From positions 15,219 through 79,218 of the forward strand of contig DASUAO010000036.1 in NCBI GenBank assembly GCA_035763745.1: a DNA stretch of 64,000 nt, in the 5' to 3' direction. Numbering within the stretch: the first letter of the stretch is position 1; each line of letters starts with the position of its first letter. The position numbers were made by a program, and so were the translations under genes. The notes beneath the pieces were generated by a model. That model was not told the origin of the DNA and searched no databases. It saw nothing but the letters and a program-made list of their open reading frames with translations. The stretch comes from DASUAO01 sp035763745. Its GTDB lineage: Bacteria; Actinomycetota; Acidimicrobiia; IMCC26256; PALSA-555. This document shows positions 34,001 to 43,240 of this stretch, one piece after another.

Positions 34001-35043
34001 TCGCGCTCCTGATCGCGACGGCGATCGCGTTCTCCTCCACGGTCCTCGGCACGCCGTTCCTGATCCGCGTGCTCCGCCGGCGCGGGATCGGACAGCTCAT
34101 CCGTGACGACGGCCCGTTCGCGCATCCCCATACGGAGAAGGCCGGCACCCCGACCATGGGTGGCATCGCGATCGTCGCCGGCGCGACCCTCGGATACCTC
34201 GTCGCGCACGTCCGCACCGAGCAGCTGAAGTTCGCCCGCACCGGCCTGACGTTGATGTTCGTCGTCATCGGGCTCGCCGCGGTCGGGTTCGTCGACGACT
34301 ACCTGGGCGTCCGCCGCGGCCGAAACCTCGGACTGCGCAAGCGCGGCAAGACGGCCGGCCAGCTGCTGGTGGCTTCAGGGTTCGCGCTGCTCGCACTCGA
34401 GTGGGTGCACGTCTCGACGAAGCTGTCGTTCACCCGGACGCTCGACCTGGACTTCGGCATGTGGCTCTGGTTCGCGCTCGCCGTCGTCGTGATCTACGGC
34501 ACGTCGAACGCCGTGAACCTGACGGACGGCATGGACGGACTCGCCGCCGGGTCGGCGACCCTCGTGTTCGCGGCGTTCATGGTGATCGGGTTCTGGCAGT
34601 TCCGACATCCCCTCCAGTACGGGGTCGAGCCCGCCTCGGCCGTAGACCTCGCGATCGTGGCGGGAGCGCTGGCCGGTGCGTGCGGGGGGTTCCTTTGGTG
34701 GAACGCGGCACCGGCCCGGATCTTCATGGGAGACACCGGTTCCCTCGCGCTCGGCGGCGCGATGGCCGGCCTGGCGTTGCTCAACCAGACGATCCTGCTG
34801 CTCCCGATCCTCGGCGGGCTCTACGTCATGGAGACGCTGTCGGTCATCGCCCAGGTGATCTCGTTCCGGGGGTTCGGCCGACGGGTGCTGCGCATGGCAC
34901 CGATCCACCATCACTTCGAGGTGAAGGGCTGGCCGGAGTTCACCGTGATCGTCCGCTTCTGGCTCTTCGGGGGCGCCTGTGCCGTGCTCGGCCTCGGCAT
35001 CTTCTACGCCGACTTCATCAACATCCCGGGAGCGATCGACTGA
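33997..35043 (+). CDS. mraY: Phospho-MurNAc-pentapeptide translocase
   Basis: 348 aa, GTG start, ten hydrophobic segments. KAGTPTMGGIAIVAG, VGFVDDYLGVRRGRNLGL (Asp-Asp pair), NAVNLTDGMDGLAAGS, FMGDTGSLALGG and APIHHHFEVKGWPE are the MraY motifs, with the HHH of the active site. It moves phospho-MurNAc-pentapeptide onto undecaprenyl phosphate to give lipid I at the inner membrane face. Confidence 0.97.
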   Translation: MIALLIATAIAFSSTVLGTPFLIRVLRRRGIGQLIRDDGPFAHPHTEKAGTPTMGGIAIVAGATLGYLVAHVRTEQLKFARTGLTLMFVVIGLAAVGFVDDYLGVRRGRNLGLRKRGKTAGQLLVASGFALLALEWVHVSTKLSFTRTLDLDFGMWLWFALAVVVIYGTSNAVNLTDGMDGLAAGSATLVFAAFMVIGFWQFRHPLQYGVEPASAVDLAIVAGALAGACGGFLWWNAAPARIFMGDTGSLALGGAMAGLALLNQTILLLPILGGLYVMETLSVIAQVISFRGFGRRVLRMAPIHHHFEVKGWPEFTVIVRFWLFGGACAVLGLGIFYADFINIPGAID

Positions 35044-36413
35044 TGGCGATCCTCGTGCTCGGCTCTGCGATCACGGCGGTGTCCGTGGTGCGCCACGCGA
35101 CGGCGACCGGCGAGGCGGTCGTCGTGGTGGAGGACCGACCGTCCGCGATCGCCGACTGGCCCGACCGCGCCGCGCGGCTCGAGGGTGAGGGCGCGACGGT
35201 CGTCGCCGCGCCCGACGCCGACGCGTTGGCCGCGATGGTCGCGCGCTCCGATCTGCTGGTGCCCAGTCCGGGAGTCCCGGAGCGGCACCCGGCGATCGTG
35301 GCGGCGCTCGCTCGAGGGATCCCCGTCCGCTCCGAGATCGAGCTCGCAGCGCGGCTGGCCGCCGCGCGCACCGACGCCCCGACGCTCGTCGCCGTGACGG
35401 GCACGAACGGCAAGACGACGGTCACGACGCTGACCACCGCGATGCTCGAGGCGTCCGGCGTCCGCACCGTCGCGGCCGGCAACATCGGCGTGCCACTGCT
35501 CGACGCCGTCGCGGAGGGCCACGACGTGGTCGTCGCCGAGGTGTCCTCGTTCCAGCTCCGCTTCACGGACCAGTTCCGGCCGCGCGCTGCGGCGCTGCTC
35601 AACCTGGGGGAGGACCACCTCGACTGGCACCGGACGTTCGATGCCTATGCCCAGGCGAAGCGCAACGTGTTCGCGCACCAGGGGCCGGACGACGTCGTCG
35701 TGTTCAACGCCGACGACCCCGTCGTCGCCGGGCTCGTCGCCGACGCGCCGGGACGGCGCATCCCGTTCTCCATCGCTGCCGGAGCCGCCGCGGGCGCCCG
35801 GATCGTCGAGACGGCCACGGGCCGGATCCTCGTGAGCGCCGACGACATCGAGCTGGTGGCGGTCGACGAGATGGAGCGCTCACGTCCGGTCGATCTCGCC
35901 AACGCGCTGGCCGCGGCCGCGCTCGCGCTGGAGACGGGCGCGACGGTGGGCGCCATCGGGGAGACGCTGCGGGCCTTCCGCGGCATCGCGCACCGGATGT
36001 CGTTGGTCGTCGAGGCCGACGGCGTGCGCTGGATCGACGACTCGAAGGCGACGAACGTGCACGCGGCCCTCGCGGCGGCACAGGGGATCGATTCGCTCGT
36101 GCTGATCGCAGGGGGTCAGAACAAGGGCCTCGACCTGACCGCGCTCGGTGTCCTCACGCCACGCCTGCGCGGCGTGGTGGCGATCGGCGACGCGGCCGAC
36201 GAGGTCGCGGCCGCGTTCGCCGACACCCACGTCCCGGTGCAGGTCGCCACCACGATGGGTGACGCGGTCCGGTCCGCCCGGGCGATGGCCCGTTCCGGCG
36301 ACACCGTGCTGCTCAGCCCGGGCTGCGCGTCGTTCGACTGGTACTCGTCCTACGCGGCGCGCGGTGACGACTTCGCGTGCGAGGTCCGAGCGATGGAGAG
36401 GTCCGCGCGATGA
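35043..36413 (+). CDS. murD: UDP-MurNAc-L-Ala:D-Glu ligase
   Basis: 456 aa, ATG sharing one base with the mraY stop. VAVTGTNGKTTVTTLTTAML is the ATP loop, VAEVSSFQLRFTDQFRPRAA and NLGEDHLDWHRTFDAYAQAK are MurD signatures, and WIDDSKATNVHAALAA is the C-terminal block. Adds D-glutamate to UDP-MurNAc-L-Ala. ATGA overlap with ftsW. Confidence 0.96.
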   Translation: MAILVLGSAITAVSVVRHATATGEAVVVVEDRPSAIADWPDRAARLEGEGATVVAAPDADALAAMVARSDLLVPSPGVPERHPAIVAALARGIPVRSEIELAARLAAARTDAPTLVAVTGTNGKTTVTTLTTAMLEASGVRTVAAGNIGVPLLDAVAEGHDVVVAEVSSFQLRFTDQFRPRAAALLNLGEDHLDWHRTFDAYAQAKRNVFAHQGPDDVVVFNADDPVVAGLVADAPGRRIPFSIAAGAAAGARIVETATGRILVSADDIELVAVDEMERSRPVDLANALAAAALALETGATVGAIGETLRAFRGIAHRMSLVVEADGVRWIDDSKATNVHAALAAAQGIDSLVLIAGGQNKGLDLTALGVLTPRLRGVVAIGDAADEVAAAFADTHVPVQVATTMGDAVRSARAMARSGDTVLLSPGCASFDWYSSYAARGDDFACEVRAMERSAR

Positions 36414-37642
36414 CGAGACGCTCGAACACCGCGCGCCCGACTGCGGGCCAGGCGAAGCCGAGCGCGGCGAAGGTCGTCCCGCCGCAGCGCTACTACCTGC
36501 TCTCGGCGAACATCGGCGCCCTCGTGGTCGTCGGCGTCGTGATGGTGCTGTCGGCCTCCTCGGTGCTCTCGCTCACGGACTACGGCTCGGCCTGGTACTT
36601 CTTCCAGCGGCAGCTGATCTGGACGGTCGTCGCGATCATCGGGTTCCTCGTGGTCTCCCGCGTCGACTACCACCGGTGGGCGCGCGTGGTGCGCCCGATG
36701 CTCGCTGCGACGATCGTCCTGCTGGTCGCGGTGCTCGTCCCCGGCATCGGGATCTACGTCTCGGGCTCGCGCCGCTGGCTCGGCGTCGGACCGCTGACGT
36801 TCCAGCCCAGCGAGCTCGCGAAGCTGGCCCTGCTGGTCTTCGCCGCCGACCTGCTCGCCCGGCGGGCGAACGAATTGCACGACGCCCGCCGCGTCCTGCG
36901 ACCGCTGCTGTTGGTCCTGGGCGTCGTCGGCGCACTGGTGTGCCTCGAGCCGGACCTGGACTCGACCGTCCTGATCGCGGTGATCATGGGATCGATCATG
37001 CTCGCAGGCGGGATCCGGGCGCTGCACCTCGTCTTCCTCGGGGGTACCGGCATCGCGTTGTCGGCGGTGCTCGCGGTCGCGGCTCCCTACCGGCGCGCGC
37101 GCGTGCTCACGTTCCTCGACCCGACCGCCGACGCCTCGAACGCTGGGTACCAGATCGTCCAGTCCCTCATCGCCCTCGGGAGCGGCGGCATCAGCGGCGT
37201 CGGCCTCGGTGCCAGCCGGGCGAAGTGGTTGTTCCTGCCCAATGCCCACACCGACTTCATCTTCGCGGTGATCGGCGAGGAGGTCGGCCTCATCGGCACG
37301 ATGACGGTCCTCGGGCTGTTCTGTGCGTTCGCCGTGCTCGGCATCCGCGTCGCTCAGCACGCGCCGGATCGCTTCGGGATGCTCCTTGCCACGGGGATCA
37401 CCGTCTGGGTGGTCGTGCAGGCGGCAGTCAACATCGGCGCGGTCATCGGCCTGCTGCCGGTGTCGGGGATCCCGCTCCCGTTCGTGAGCTTCGGTGGATC
37501 GTCGCTCGTGGTCACCATGATCGCCGCGGGGATCCTCGCGAACGTGGCCAGCCAGGGGAGCACGCACGTGAAGCACGGCGAGCCGTCGGGTCGACGCCGC
37601 GTGTCGAGCGACGCCCGGCCCGCGACGAGCGGCGCACGATGA
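36410..37642 (+). CDS. ftsW: Septal peptidoglycan polymerase FtsW
   Basis: 410 aa from the ATG at 36410, chosen for its overlap with the murD stop. Ten transmembrane helices. GSRRWLGVGPLTFQPSELAK and PNAHTDFIFAVIGEEVGL are SEDS signatures (the Glu/Asp in the large outer loop), and PLPFVSFGGSSLVVTM is the C-terminal block. With FtsI it polymerises lipid II at the septum. Confidence 0.95.
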   Translation: MTRRSNTARPTAGQAKPSAAKVVPPQRYYLLSANIGALVVVGVVMVLSASSVLSLTDYGSAWYFFQRQLIWTVVAIIGFLVVSRVDYHRWARVVRPMLAATIVLLVAVLVPGIGIYVSGSRRWLGVGPLTFQPSELAKLALLVFAADLLARRANELHDARRVLRPLLLVLGVVGALVCLEPDLDSTVLIAVIMGSIMLAGGIRALHLVFLGGTGIALSAVLAVAAPYRRARVLTFLDPTADASNAGYQIVQSLIALGSGGISGVGLGASRAKWLFLPNAHTDFIFAVIGEEVGLIGTMTVLGLFCAFAVLGIRVAQHAPDRFGMLLATGITVWVVVQAAVNIGAVIGLLPVSGIPLPFVSFGGSSLVVTMIAAGILANVASQGSTHVKHGEPSGRRRVSSDARPATSGAR

Positions 37643-38748
37643 CCCGCGCCGCGCCGGTGTTCGCGCTCGTCACCGGCGGTGGGACGGGAGGGCACGTGTA
37701 TCCCGCCCTCGCCGTCGCCGAAGAGCTCACCCGCCGGGGACATCCGCGCGCCTCCATCCGCTTCGTCGGCTCCCGGCGCGGTCTCGAGGCGACCGCGGTG
37801 CCTGCCGCAGGGTTCCCGATCGACCTGCTCACCGGCCGGGGGATCCGGCGCGACCTCGCTCCCCGCGCGGTCCTCGCCAACATCGGTGCGGTCGTCGGCA
37901 TCGCTCGTGCGGTCCTGGCGGCGTTCAGGGTCATCGCCCGGTACCGCCCGCGCGTGGTGCTCGGCGTCGGAGGGTACGCGTCCTTCCCCTGCATCCTCGC
38001 CGCCCGGCTCCGCCGGGTCCCCGCAGTGGTGCACGAGCAGAACGCGGCACCCGGGCTGGCCAACCGCGTGGCCGTCCGGCTCGGCGCCCGTCCCGCCGTG
38101 TCGCTCCCGGACACGCCGTTGCGCGGCGCCGTCCTCACGGGGAACCCCGTCCGCGCCGAGCTGGCCGCGGTGGTCCGTGAACCTCGGCGCCCGCCGGCCC
38201 TGCTCGCGTTCGTCGGGGGGAGTCTCGGGGCGCGTCGGATCAACGACGCCGCGCTCGAGCTGTTCGACCGCTGGCGTGCCCGCGACGATGTCGCGATCCG
38301 CCACATCGCGGGCGTCCGCGACCTCGATCGATGTGAGGCCCGGTTGGCCGAGCTCCGACGCCCCTCCGATGCGATGACCTACTCGCTGCTCGGGTACGAG
38401 GAGGACATGGTCGACCTCTACGCGACGAGCGCGGTCGTCGTCGCGCGCGCCGGCGCGGTCACGTGCGCGGAGCTCGCGATCACGGGCACGCCGTCGATCC
38501 TCGTGCCACTCCCGCATGCTCCCGCCGACCACCAGACCCGCAACGCCGAGGCGCTCGCCCGCGCGGGCGCCGCGATCGTGGTGGCCGACGCAGAGCTGGG
38601 TGGCGACCGCCTCGCGGCCGAGCTCGAGACCCTCCTTGCCACCGCGGGCCGCCTCGACGGCATGGGACGGGCGGCGACGACGCTCGCGAAGCCGCGCGCC
38701 GCCGCTGCGGTGGCGGACCTCGTCATGGAGGCAGCCGGTGTCGCCTGA
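37639..38748 (+). CDS. murG: Lipid II synthase MurG (GlcNAc transferase)
   Basis: 369 aa, ATGA overlap with ftsW. VTGGGTGGHVYPALAVAEEL (GGTGGH loop), VVLGVGGYASFPCILAA, VHEQNAAPGLANR and the C-terminal VVARAGAVTCAELAITGTPS bind lipid I and UDP-GlcNAc. Peripheral membrane protein on the cytosolic side. Overlaps murC by 11 nt. Confidence 0.96.
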   Translation: MTRAAPVFALVTGGGTGGHVYPALAVAEELTRRGHPRASIRFVGSRRGLEATAVPAAGFPIDLLTGRGIRRDLAPRAVLANIGAVVGIARAVLAAFRVIARYRPRVVLGVGGYASFPCILAARLRRVPAVVHEQNAAPGLANRVAVRLGARPAVSLPDTPLRGAVLTGNPVRAELAAVVREPRRPPALLAFVGGSLGARRINDAALELFDRWRARDDVAIRHIAGVRDLDRCEARLAELRRPSDAMTYSLLGYEEDMVDLYATSAVVVARAGAVTCAELAITGTPSILVPLPHAPADHQTRNAEALARAGAAIVVADAELGGDRLAAELETLLATAGRLDGMGRAATTLAKPRAAAAVADLVMEAAGVA

Positions 38749-40132
38749 TCTGGACCTCGACGCACGACGAGCGGTCCACATCGTCGGGATCGGCGGCGCA
38801 GGGATGAGCGCGATCGCGACCGTCCTGGCGCGCATGGGCCACCGCGTCAGCGGCTCGGATCTCCGGGAGTCGGCGGTCCTCGCCCGCCTGCGCGGACAGG
38901 GCGTCGACGCGCGGGTGGGGCACACCACCGAGAACCTGCCGTCCGAGGTGGACGCGGTCGTCATGTCGACGGCGATCCCGACCTCCAATCCCGAGCTCGT
39001 GGCGGCCGAGGCGCGCGGGGTTCCCGTCCTGCGCCGGGCGGACGCGCTCCGTGCGCTCGTCGCCACGCGACGGGCGATCGCCGTGGCGGGGAGCCACGGC
39101 AAGACGACGACGTCGTCGATGCTCGCCCTCGTCCTCCGGTCCGCCGGATGGCACCCGAGCTTCCTCATCGGCGGCGAACTCAACGAGGTGGGGACCAACG
39201 CTGCCTTCGACGACGGCGAATGGCTGGTCGTCGAGGCCGACGAGAGCGACGGGACCTTCCTCGAGCTCGCGCCCGAGGCCACGATCCTCACGAACGTCGA
39301 GCCGGACCACCTGGAGCACTACGGCGACTTCCCCGCGTTGGTGGATGCGTTCGAGACGTACCTCGCGGGCATCCCGGGGCCGCGCGTCGTGTGCGCCGAC
39401 GACGAGATCGCCGGTGGGCTCGCCCGCCGCGCCACCGGGACGACCACCTACGGCTGGGCCGACGACGCCGACTACCGCGTGCGCGACCACTCGAGTGACC
39501 GCCGGGGAAGTCGATTCACCGTCGAGCACCATCGCGCGGTCCTGGGTGCGATCGAGCTGCCGGTCCCCGGACGGCACAACGCGCTCAACGCCCTCGGCGC
39601 GGTCGCGCTGGCCCACGAGATCGGCGTGCCCTTCGACGCGATAGCGCGCGGGCTCGGTGGATTCGGCGGGGTTGCCCGACGCTTCCAGTTCCGCGGCGAG
39701 ATCGACGGAGTGACTCTCATCGACGACTACGCACATCTCCCGTCGGAGGTGCGGGCGATGCTGAGCGCGGCCCGGGAGGGCGGGTGGCGACGCGTGATCA
39801 CGGTGTTCCAGCCGCACCGGTACTCCCGTACCGAGAAGCTGTGGCGCGACTTCGCCGACGCCTTCGTGGACGCGGACATCGTCGTCGTGACCGACGTGTA
39901 CGCGGCGGGGGAGGCGCCCCGACCCGGAGTGTCGGGGCGCCTGCTCGTGCACGCCGTGCTCGACGCCCACCCGGACACCGCGATCACGTACCTTCCCCGT
40001 CGCGCCGACGTCGTGCGCCACACGCTCGCCCATGCCCGGACGGGCGACCTCGTGCTCACGCTCGGAGCGGGGGACCTCACGACGGTCCCCGACGAGTGGC
40101 TCGCCGCCCATGCTGCGGGGGACGGATCGTGA
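38738..40132 (+). CDS. murC: UDP-MurNAc:L-alanine ligase
   Basis: 464 aa from the GTG at 38738. VHIVGIGGAGMSAIATVLA is the UDP fold, VAGSHGKTTTSSMLALVL the ATP loop, VEADESDGTFLELAPEA and NVEPDHLEHYGDF the Mur core motifs, and LIDDYAHLPSEVRAML plus FQPHRYSRTEKLW the C-terminal domain. Adds L-alanine to UDP-MurNAc. In this family the Tyr-Ala-His block more often reads DDYAHHP; here the second His is Leu. Confidence 0.96.
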   Translation: MSPDLDLDARRAVHIVGIGGAGMSAIATVLARMGHRVSGSDLRESAVLARLRGQGVDARVGHTTENLPSEVDAVVMSTAIPTSNPELVAAEARGVPVLRRADALRALVATRRAIAVAGSHGKTTTSSMLALVLRSAGWHPSFLIGGELNEVGTNAAFDDGEWLVVEADESDGTFLELAPEATILTNVEPDHLEHYGDFPALVDAFETYLAGIPGPRVVCADDEIAGGLARRATGTTTYGWADDADYRVRDHSSDRRGSRFTVEHHRAVLGAIELPVPGRHNALNALGAVALAHEIGVPFDAIARGLGGFGGVARRFQFRGEIDGVTLIDDYAHLPSEVRAMLSAAREGGWRRVITVFQPHRYSRTEKLWRDFADAFVDADIVVVTDVYAAGEAPRPGVSGRLLVHAVLDAHPDTAITYLPRRADVVRHTLAHARTGDLVLTLGAGDLTTVPDEWLAAHAAGDGS

Positions 40133-41085
40133 ACAGCAGCCGACCCGGCCGTCTCAGCGCGCTCGCCGACGCGCTCGACGCCGCCCTCCCGGGTGCGGTC
40201 GAGCGCGATCGACGGATCTCCGAGCTGACGACGTTCCGGCTCGGCGGACCGATCCGACTGGTCGCACGCGTGTCCGACGAGGACGCGCTCGCACGCGTCG
40301 CGATGGTCGTCGCGGAGCATCGTCCGCCGATCCTCGTCCTGGGGAGGGGCTCCAACCTGCTCGTCGCGGACGAGGGCTTCGACGGTCTCGGGCTCGTGTT
40401 GACGGGTCGGTTCGAGGACGTCGCACTGGATCCGACCGCGAGCCTCGTCCACGCCGGGGGCGCCGCACCGCTTCCCGTGGTCGCGCGCCAGGCTGCAGCC
40501 GGTGGCCTCGGTGGGCTGGAGTTCCTCGTCGGTATCCCCGGATCGATCGGCGGCGCGGTCCGCATGAACGCGGGTGGGCACGGACGCGAGACGCGCGAGG
40601 TCCTCGTGCGCGCACGGATCGTCGACCTCCACGCGGGGTCCGGGATCCCGTCGGAGCGCGACGCCGCCGATCTCGACCTCGGTTACCGGCACTCGAACGT
40701 GGGGCCGGGGGACGTGGTCGTGGGCGCGACGCTGCGCGCCGAGGCCGAGCCACCCGAGATCTGCGGTGCCCGCATCGACGAGATCGTCCGGTGGCGACGG
40801 CAGCACCAGCCGGGCGGCGCGAACGCCGGGTCGGTGTTCCGCAACCCGCCTGACGACGCTGCCGGACGCCTCATCGACGTGAGCGGGTGCAAGGGGCTGC
40901 GCGTCGGCGACGCCGAGGTGTCGAGCAAGCACGCCAACTTCTTCCAGGCCGGCGCCGACGCCACCGCGCGCGACGTCTACGACCTCCTGCGCGCGGTGCA
41001 AGCCCGCGTGCAGGACGCGACCGGCGTGCGGCTGGTCCCCGAGCTGCACATGGTCGGATTCCCCGAGGAGGGCGACGATGGGTAG
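40129..41085 (+). CDS. murB: UDP-N-acetylenolpyruvoylglucosamine reductase
   Basis: 318 aa, GTGA overlap with murC. LTTFRLGGPIRLVARV, VLGRGSNLLVADEGFDGL (FAD loop), FLVGIPGSIGGAVRMNAGGHG and YRHSN form the FAD site; NAGSVFRNPP with the proton-donor Ser and ELHMVGF near the end complete a type-IIa/IIb MurB. NADPH-dependent step to UDP-MurNAc. Placing murB after murC is normal for actinobacteria and relatives. Confidence 0.95.
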   Translation: MNSSRPGRLSALADALDAALPGAVERDRRISELTTFRLGGPIRLVARVSDEDALARVAMVVAEHRPPILVLGRGSNLLVADEGFDGLGLVLTGRFEDVALDPTASLVHAGGAAPLPVVARQAAAGGLGGLEFLVGIPGSIGGAVRMNAGGHGRETREVLVRARIVDLHAGSGIPSERDAADLDLGYRHSNVGPGDVVVGATLRAEAEPPEICGARIDEIVRWRRQHQPGGANAGSVFRNPPDDAAGRLIDVSGCKGLRVGDAEVSSKHANFFQAGADATARDVYDLLRAVQARVQDATGVRLVPELHMVGFPEEGDDG

Positions 41086-41947
41086 TCGAACGATGACCCC
41101 GCCCCGCACGCGCGCGGGCGAACGGACGCGGACCACGGGCCCACGGCCCGCGCACCGTCGGCCCCCGGCTCCGCGCCCTCGGGTCGACCCTCGCATCGCG
41201 GAGCGCCGGATCGGCGTGGCGCGCGCCGCTGGACGTCGACGGCTGCGTCGGCTGCTCGTCGCGCTCGCGATCGTGGTCGTGCTCGGCGCGGCCGTCGGCG
41301 TCGTGTTCTCCCCGCTGCTGGACGTGGACCGATTCGAGGTGCGTGGCGCCGACGACCGCGTCGCGGACGTGATCGCGGCGTCGGGGATCGACCGTGGCGC
41401 CCCGATCCTCCTCGCCGACCTCGCCGCCGCCGAGGAGCAGATCGCGGGCCTCCCATGGGTCGGGTCGGTCCGGGTCGAGCGAGCGTTGCTCGGCACGATC
41501 CGGGTCGTGGTACGGGCGAGCGTGCCGGTCGCGTGGGTGACCGGTGCCGACGGCTCGGTCGTGCTCCTCGACGCACGTGGTCGTCCCCAGACCGCGCCGG
41601 CGCCCGAGACGGACGTCGCCGCGCCCGACCCGACGGGCACCACGACCGGGGGCCTGCCCGAGCTCGTCGTCGCGCCGGAGGACGTGGCCGTCTCCTCGGG
41701 CCGCACAGCACGTGCTGCGGCCCGGGTCGCCGCCTCGCTCGGGCCCCTCGCCGGGCGCGTCGCGTCGATCGTGGTCGTCGACGGGGTCGCGGTGCTGCAC
41801 CTGACCTCGGGGCCCGAGGTCCGATTCGGCCGGGTGAACCGACTGTCGGAGAAGGCCCGTGCAACGGCCGCCGTGCTCGCCGCCCCGGGCATCGAGGACG
41901 TCGGCTATCTCGACGTGAGCGCGCCGGCCGCGCCGGTCACGGGATGA
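41078..41947 (+). CDS. ftsQ: Cell division protein FtsQ
   Basis: 289 aa, overlapping murB by 8 nt. A basic cytoplasmic leader (~55 residues) and one transmembrane helix (~56-75) precede a POTRA domain (DVDRFEVRGADDRVADVIAA; GAPILLADLAAAEEQIAGLP; WVGSVRVERALLGTIRVVV). The C-terminal beta part contains an Ala/Pro-rich insert (~165-195). Connects FtsL/FtsB to the early divisome. Confidence 0.92.
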   Translation: MGSRTMTPPRTRAGERTRTTGPRPAHRRPPAPRPRVDPRIAERRIGVARAAGRRRLRRLLVALAIVVVLGAAVGVVFSPLLDVDRFEVRGADDRVADVIAASGIDRGAPILLADLAAAEEQIAGLPWVGSVRVERALLGTIRVVVRASVPVAWVTGADGSVVLLDARGRPQTAPAPETDVAAPDPTGTTTGGLPELVVAPEDVAVSSGRTARAAARVAASLGPLAGRVASIVVVDGVAVLHLTSGPEVRFGRVNRLSEKARATAAVLAAPGIEDVGYLDVSAPAAPVTG

Positions 41948-42130
41948 GCACCCCGCGAGCGCGGGTGATGGGCGGTCCGGGACGCCCTATCCTTGGCTCC
42001 GCCGCGTCGGGCCACCGGGTCCGGCGCCCCGAGAACCCCGCCACGATCCACGAATCGGTGCCTGTGACGGGTGAAAATGGTGTCGTCATGGCTGTCGTGG
42101 CCGTCATCGCCGAGATCAGGGTGTGCAGGA
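41948..42130 (+). promoter_or_regulatory. ftsQ-ftsZ spacer, probable ftsZ promoter region
   Basis: 183 bp, the only real gap between mraY and yggS. It starts with a short hairpin (cccgcgagcgcggg), has a candidate -10 TATCCT at 41988-41993 and a relatively A/T-rich patch (gtgaaaatgg) near 42071. A separate ftsZ promoter here is usual; no convincing -35 was found. Confidence 0.4.
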
Positions 42131-43240
42131 ATGCTGGGTGATCCGCAGAACTACCTCGCCGTGATCAAGGTCGTCGGCGTCGGCGGTGGGGGCGGCAACG
42201 CCGTGAACCGGATGATCGACGCAGGGCTGAAGGGTGTGGAGTTCGTCGCGGTGAACACCGACGCCCAAGCCCTCCTCATCAGCGACGCCGACGTCAAGCT
42301 CGACATCGGACGCCAGCTCACCCGCGGCCTCGGCGCCGGGTCCGACCCCGACGTCGGGCGCCAGGCGGCCGAGGACCACCGCGACGAGATCGAGGAGGTC
42401 CTCAAGGGGGCCGACATGGTCTTCATCACCGCGGGCGAGGGCGGCGGTACCGGGACGGGCGGTGCGCCGATCGTCGCCGAGATCGCCCGGAGCATGGGCG
42501 CGCTCACGATCGCGATCGTGACCCGACCGTTCAGCTTCGAGGGACGGCGCCGGTCGGTGCAGGCCGACGCGGGGGTCCAGCGGATGCGCGAGAAGGTCGA
42601 CACGCTCATCGTCATCCCCAACGACCGGCTCCTCGACATCGCCGACGAGAAGTCGTCGCTCCTCGCCGCGTTCAAGCTCGCCGACGACGTCCTGCTCCAG
42701 GGTGTCCAGGGCATCACCGACCTCATCACCACGCCGGGTCTGATCAACACCGACTTCGCCGACGTGCGGATGATCATGGCGAACGCCGGCACCGCGCTGC
42801 TCGGCGTCGGCCAGGCGTCAGGAGAAGGTCGGGCCCTGAACGCGGCACGCGCGGCGATCTCGAGCGCGCTGCTCGAGGCGAGCATCGAGGGCGCGCGCGG
42901 GCTGTTGCTCAACGTCGCCGGCCCGTCCGACCTCGGGCTGTTCGAGGTCAACGAGGCGGCGGAGATCGTCAAGGAGACCGCGCATCCCGACGCGAACATC
43001 ATCTTCGGGGCGACGATCGACGACGCGCTCGGCGACGAGCTGCGGATCACGGTCATCGCGGCCGGGTTCGACCGGTTCGAGGGCGAGCGTCCCAACCTGC
43101 GCCGCACAGAGTCGACCTCGCTGGGACTCGACGACGACATGAGTGCGGCCGACAGCGCGTTCGGTGCCGACGTCGGCTTCGGCGGCGGTGGCGACGACGA
43201 CGAGGACGACGAGTTCGACGTCCCCGAGTTCCTGCGCTGA
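42131..43240 (+). CDS. ftsZ: Cell division GTPase FtsZ
   Basis: 369 aa. ATG at 42131 chosen because actinobacterial FtsZ starts M-x-PQNYLAVIKVVGVGGGG. GGGTGTG (104-110) is the tubulin signature; NTDAQALL and INTDFADVRMIM (T7 loop) are present. The acidic linker ends DVPEFLR, the tail that binds SepF and FtsZ partners. SD is weak (agga directly before the ATG, aggg a little further up). Polymerises into the Z ring. Confidence 0.97.
   Translation: MLGDPQNYLAVIKVVGVGGGGGNAVNRMIDAGLKGVEFVAVNTDAQALLISDADVKLDIGRQLTRGLGAGSDPDVGRQAAEDHRDEIEEVLKGADMVFITAGEGGGTGTGGAPIVAEIARSMGALTIAIVTRPFSFEGRRRSVQADAGVQRMREKVDTLIVIPNDRLLDIADEKSSLLAAFKLADDVLLQGVQGITDLITTPGLINTDFADVRMIMANAGTALLGVGQASGEGRALNAARAAISSALLEASIEGARGLLLNVAGPSDLGLFEVNEAAEIVKETAHPDANIIFGATIDDALGDELRITVIAAGFDRFEGERPNLRRTESTSLGLDDDMSAADSAFGADVGFGGGGDDDEDDEFDVPEFLR

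Noticed and set aside
41952..41970. Hairpin after ftsQ as a terminator
   Set aside because: Stem of six GC pairs with a two-base loop and no T-run; transcription through to ftsZ cannot be excluded.
42071..42130. GTG at 42071 as an upstream start of ftsZ
   Set aside because: The added 20 residues (rich in Ser, Trp, Pro) do not match any FtsZ; the conserved start is at 42131.
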